Source: Bacteroides caecimuris
Lineage (GTDB): Bacteria > Bacteroidota > Bacteroidia > Bacteroidales > Bacteroidaceae
Length of the DNA: 64,000 bases
Assembly: GCF_001688725.2 (NCBI RefSeq)
Contig: NZ_CP015401.2
Location: forward strand, 2,666,001-2,730,000
Direction: 5' to 3'
Shown here in pieces: positions 63,017-64,000 of this stretch (position 1 is its first letter; each line of letters begins with the position of its first letter). Both the position numbers and the translations under genes were made by a program. Under the pieces are notes generated by a model. It was not told the DNA's origin. It was given only the letters and a program-made list of their open reading frames with translations, and did no database searches.

Positions 63017-64000
63017 TTATCTTTCGTTGATGGCATCCACAATATTGGTGCAGGTTACTCTCCATGCCGGAATGGCGGCACTTAGCAAATTGAGTAGGAA
63101 GCAAGCCAAAAATGCCAGCAGGAATACGGTAGGGTCGAACAGTAAGTCGACACACATGGTCCGCAAATCTTCCACCCCATTGGATACAAAGTCTACGGAG
63201 AAAAGCATTCCTCCCAAAAGGAAAGCGGCGACATAACTTAATACCAGTCCGAGAATTCCTCCGAACAGGGAATAAAGCATATTTTCGGATAGTACCTGCA
63301 TCATAAGTTCCCCTCTGGATGCACCAAAGGCTTTTCGCACTCCTATTTCGGAGATACGCTTACGCATACGTGACAAAGTAAGTCCGGACAAGTTGACGGC
63401 AGGGACGATCAACAAGACAAGTAATGTCAGTATGTATTGCCGTATTGCTTCTTTCACAGCCGGAGGATTGTTGGAGGAATAGCGTTGCGCGGCTACGAAA
63501 TAAGTATCAGGCTGTCCGTGATAGAGTAAATCGAAATTGGGATGCCCTGCCATAAAGATAGTCCGTAAGCGGTCCGCTTCCTGCCGAATAGCCGGAAAAT
63601 CGTCTTTCGATTTAGCCAGTATATAGACGGCAGTCATACCCATGATATTGTCATCGCCCCAAGTGGCTGTGAAGGCATTTGTAGAACTCAAAGGAATCCA
63701 AACTTGCGCATAGGCGTACTTCGCCAGTTTAGAGACCGGACGTACCACTCCGCAAACAATATAAGCCGAATGATTCAGAAGGAATGTTTTCCCAACCACT
63801 TCTGACGTTCCGAACAAGCGGCGAGCCATATCTTCGGAAATCACCGCTTTGTCTGCTCCGGCATCAAAATCAGCATTATCATACGGTTTACCGGATAGAA
63901 ACTTAAATTCAAATATTTTCCAGAAATCATCGTCTGTTTGCAACACACTACAACTTTCCATCTCACCTGCCGGTTTAGCAGCCAGCATGGTTTCCTGCCC
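63017..64000 (-). CDS. MacB/FtsX-like ABC transporter permease, 5' part outside the window
   Basis: The frame is open to the right edge (no stop before 64000), so the N terminus is missing; about 327 residues are seen. It has the MacB periplasmic domain (A-V-I-S-E-D-M-A-R-R-L-F-G near 55 of the visible part), then F-tsX helices with R-x-R-K-R-I-S-E-I-G-V-R-K-A-F-G-A-S and the end P-A-W-R-V-T-C-T-N-I-V-D-A-I. Its partner permease and TolC follow downstream. Confidence 0.87.
   Translation of the reverse strand, partial: GQETMLAAKPAGEMESCSVLQTDDDFWKIFEFKFLSGKPYDNADFDAGADKAVISEDMARRLFGTSEVVGKTFLLNHSAYIVCGVVRPVSKLAKYAYAQVWIPLSSTNAFTATWGDDNIMGMTAVYILAKSKDDFPAIRQEADRLRTIFMAGHPNFDLLYHGQPDTYFVAAQRYSSNNPPAVKEAIRQYILTLLVLLIVPAVNLSGLTLSRMRKRISEIGVRKAFGASRGELMMQVLSENMLYSLFGGILGLVLSYVAAFLLGGMLFSVDFVSNGVEDLRTMCVDLLFDPTVFLLAFLACFLLNLLSAAIPAWRVTCTNIVDAINER

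Overview
The window is a stretch of a Bacteroides-type chromosome (order Bacteroidales). The evidence is: SusC/SusD pairs, many lipoproteins with a short signal and lipobox, promoters of the Bacteroides form (TTTG, about 20 bp, TAnnTTTG), a fused biotin synthase/DAPA aminotransferase, GldE, and a Bacteroidetes HD-Pnk RNA-repair cassette. I cannot assign a species from sequence alone. Both ends cut through genes: an MFS exporter on the left and an ABC permease on the right.

Layout. 1-3.5 kb: end of an Fsr-like MFS exporter, a small orphan gene, and an intact ISAs1-family insertion with a 10-bp target duplication inside a palindrome-rich non-coding stretch. 3.5-10.5 kb: a DUF4421 outer-membrane protein, then a biotin operon (bioAB fusion, bioF, bioG, bioC, bioD) with its own promoter. 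10.6-14.3 kb (minus strand): an RNA end-healing and sealing operon (RtcB, an ATP-dependent RNA ligase, HD-Pnk) with a long structured leader, next to a thioredoxin relic. 15.2-28.5 kb (minus): a sialic-acid utilisation locus with a GntR/FCD regulator, mutarotase, Neu5Ac lyase, two GH33 sialidases, an MFS importer, SusC, SusD and a PKD/LamG surface lipoprotein. 28.5-36 kb: an HU-like protein, a candidate small RNA, an AI-2E-family permease, a glycosyltransferase, a LolC/E-like permease, an aminotransferase and a fucose-isomerase-fold protein. 36.2-38 kb: a hipBA toxin-antitoxin pair with clear operators and a relic behind it. 38-44 kb: a PHP phosphatase, a four-unit 22-bp dyad array, an ABC-F protein, DUF3805/3806, transglutaminase-like and DUF5106/thioredoxin-like proteins. 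44.1-49.5 kb: a cobalamin-riboswitch-controlled B12 uptake operon (BtuB, BtuG-like propeller lipoprotein, DUF4465 lipoprotein). 49.6-56 kb: PPTase, GldE, SSB and MutY on the minus strand; HU, a 30-residue COX24/mS38-like ribosomal peptide and RNase G on the plus strand. 56-64 kb (minus): GtrA, a CDP-alcohol phosphatidyltransferase, an NtrB/NtrC-type two-component pair, and a TolC plus two MacB-like permeases.

How the genes work together. The sialic-acid locus releases (GH33), imports (SusCD, MFS) and cleaves (NanL) sialic acid, but no ManNAc epimerase or kinase lies in the window, so those steps must be encoded elsewhere. The biotin operon covers pimeloyl-ACP formation (BioC, BioG) to biotin (BioB). 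The B12 operon has a riboswitch followed by an intrinsic terminator and a possible antiterminator segment. The most interesting non-coding signals are a 65-nt minus-strand sRNA candidate with a perfect promoter and terminator (29.53-29.63 kb), the 22-bp-period dyad array (38.9 kb), and a palindromic repeat shared by two intergenic regions 31 kb apart (28.8 and 60.05 kb).
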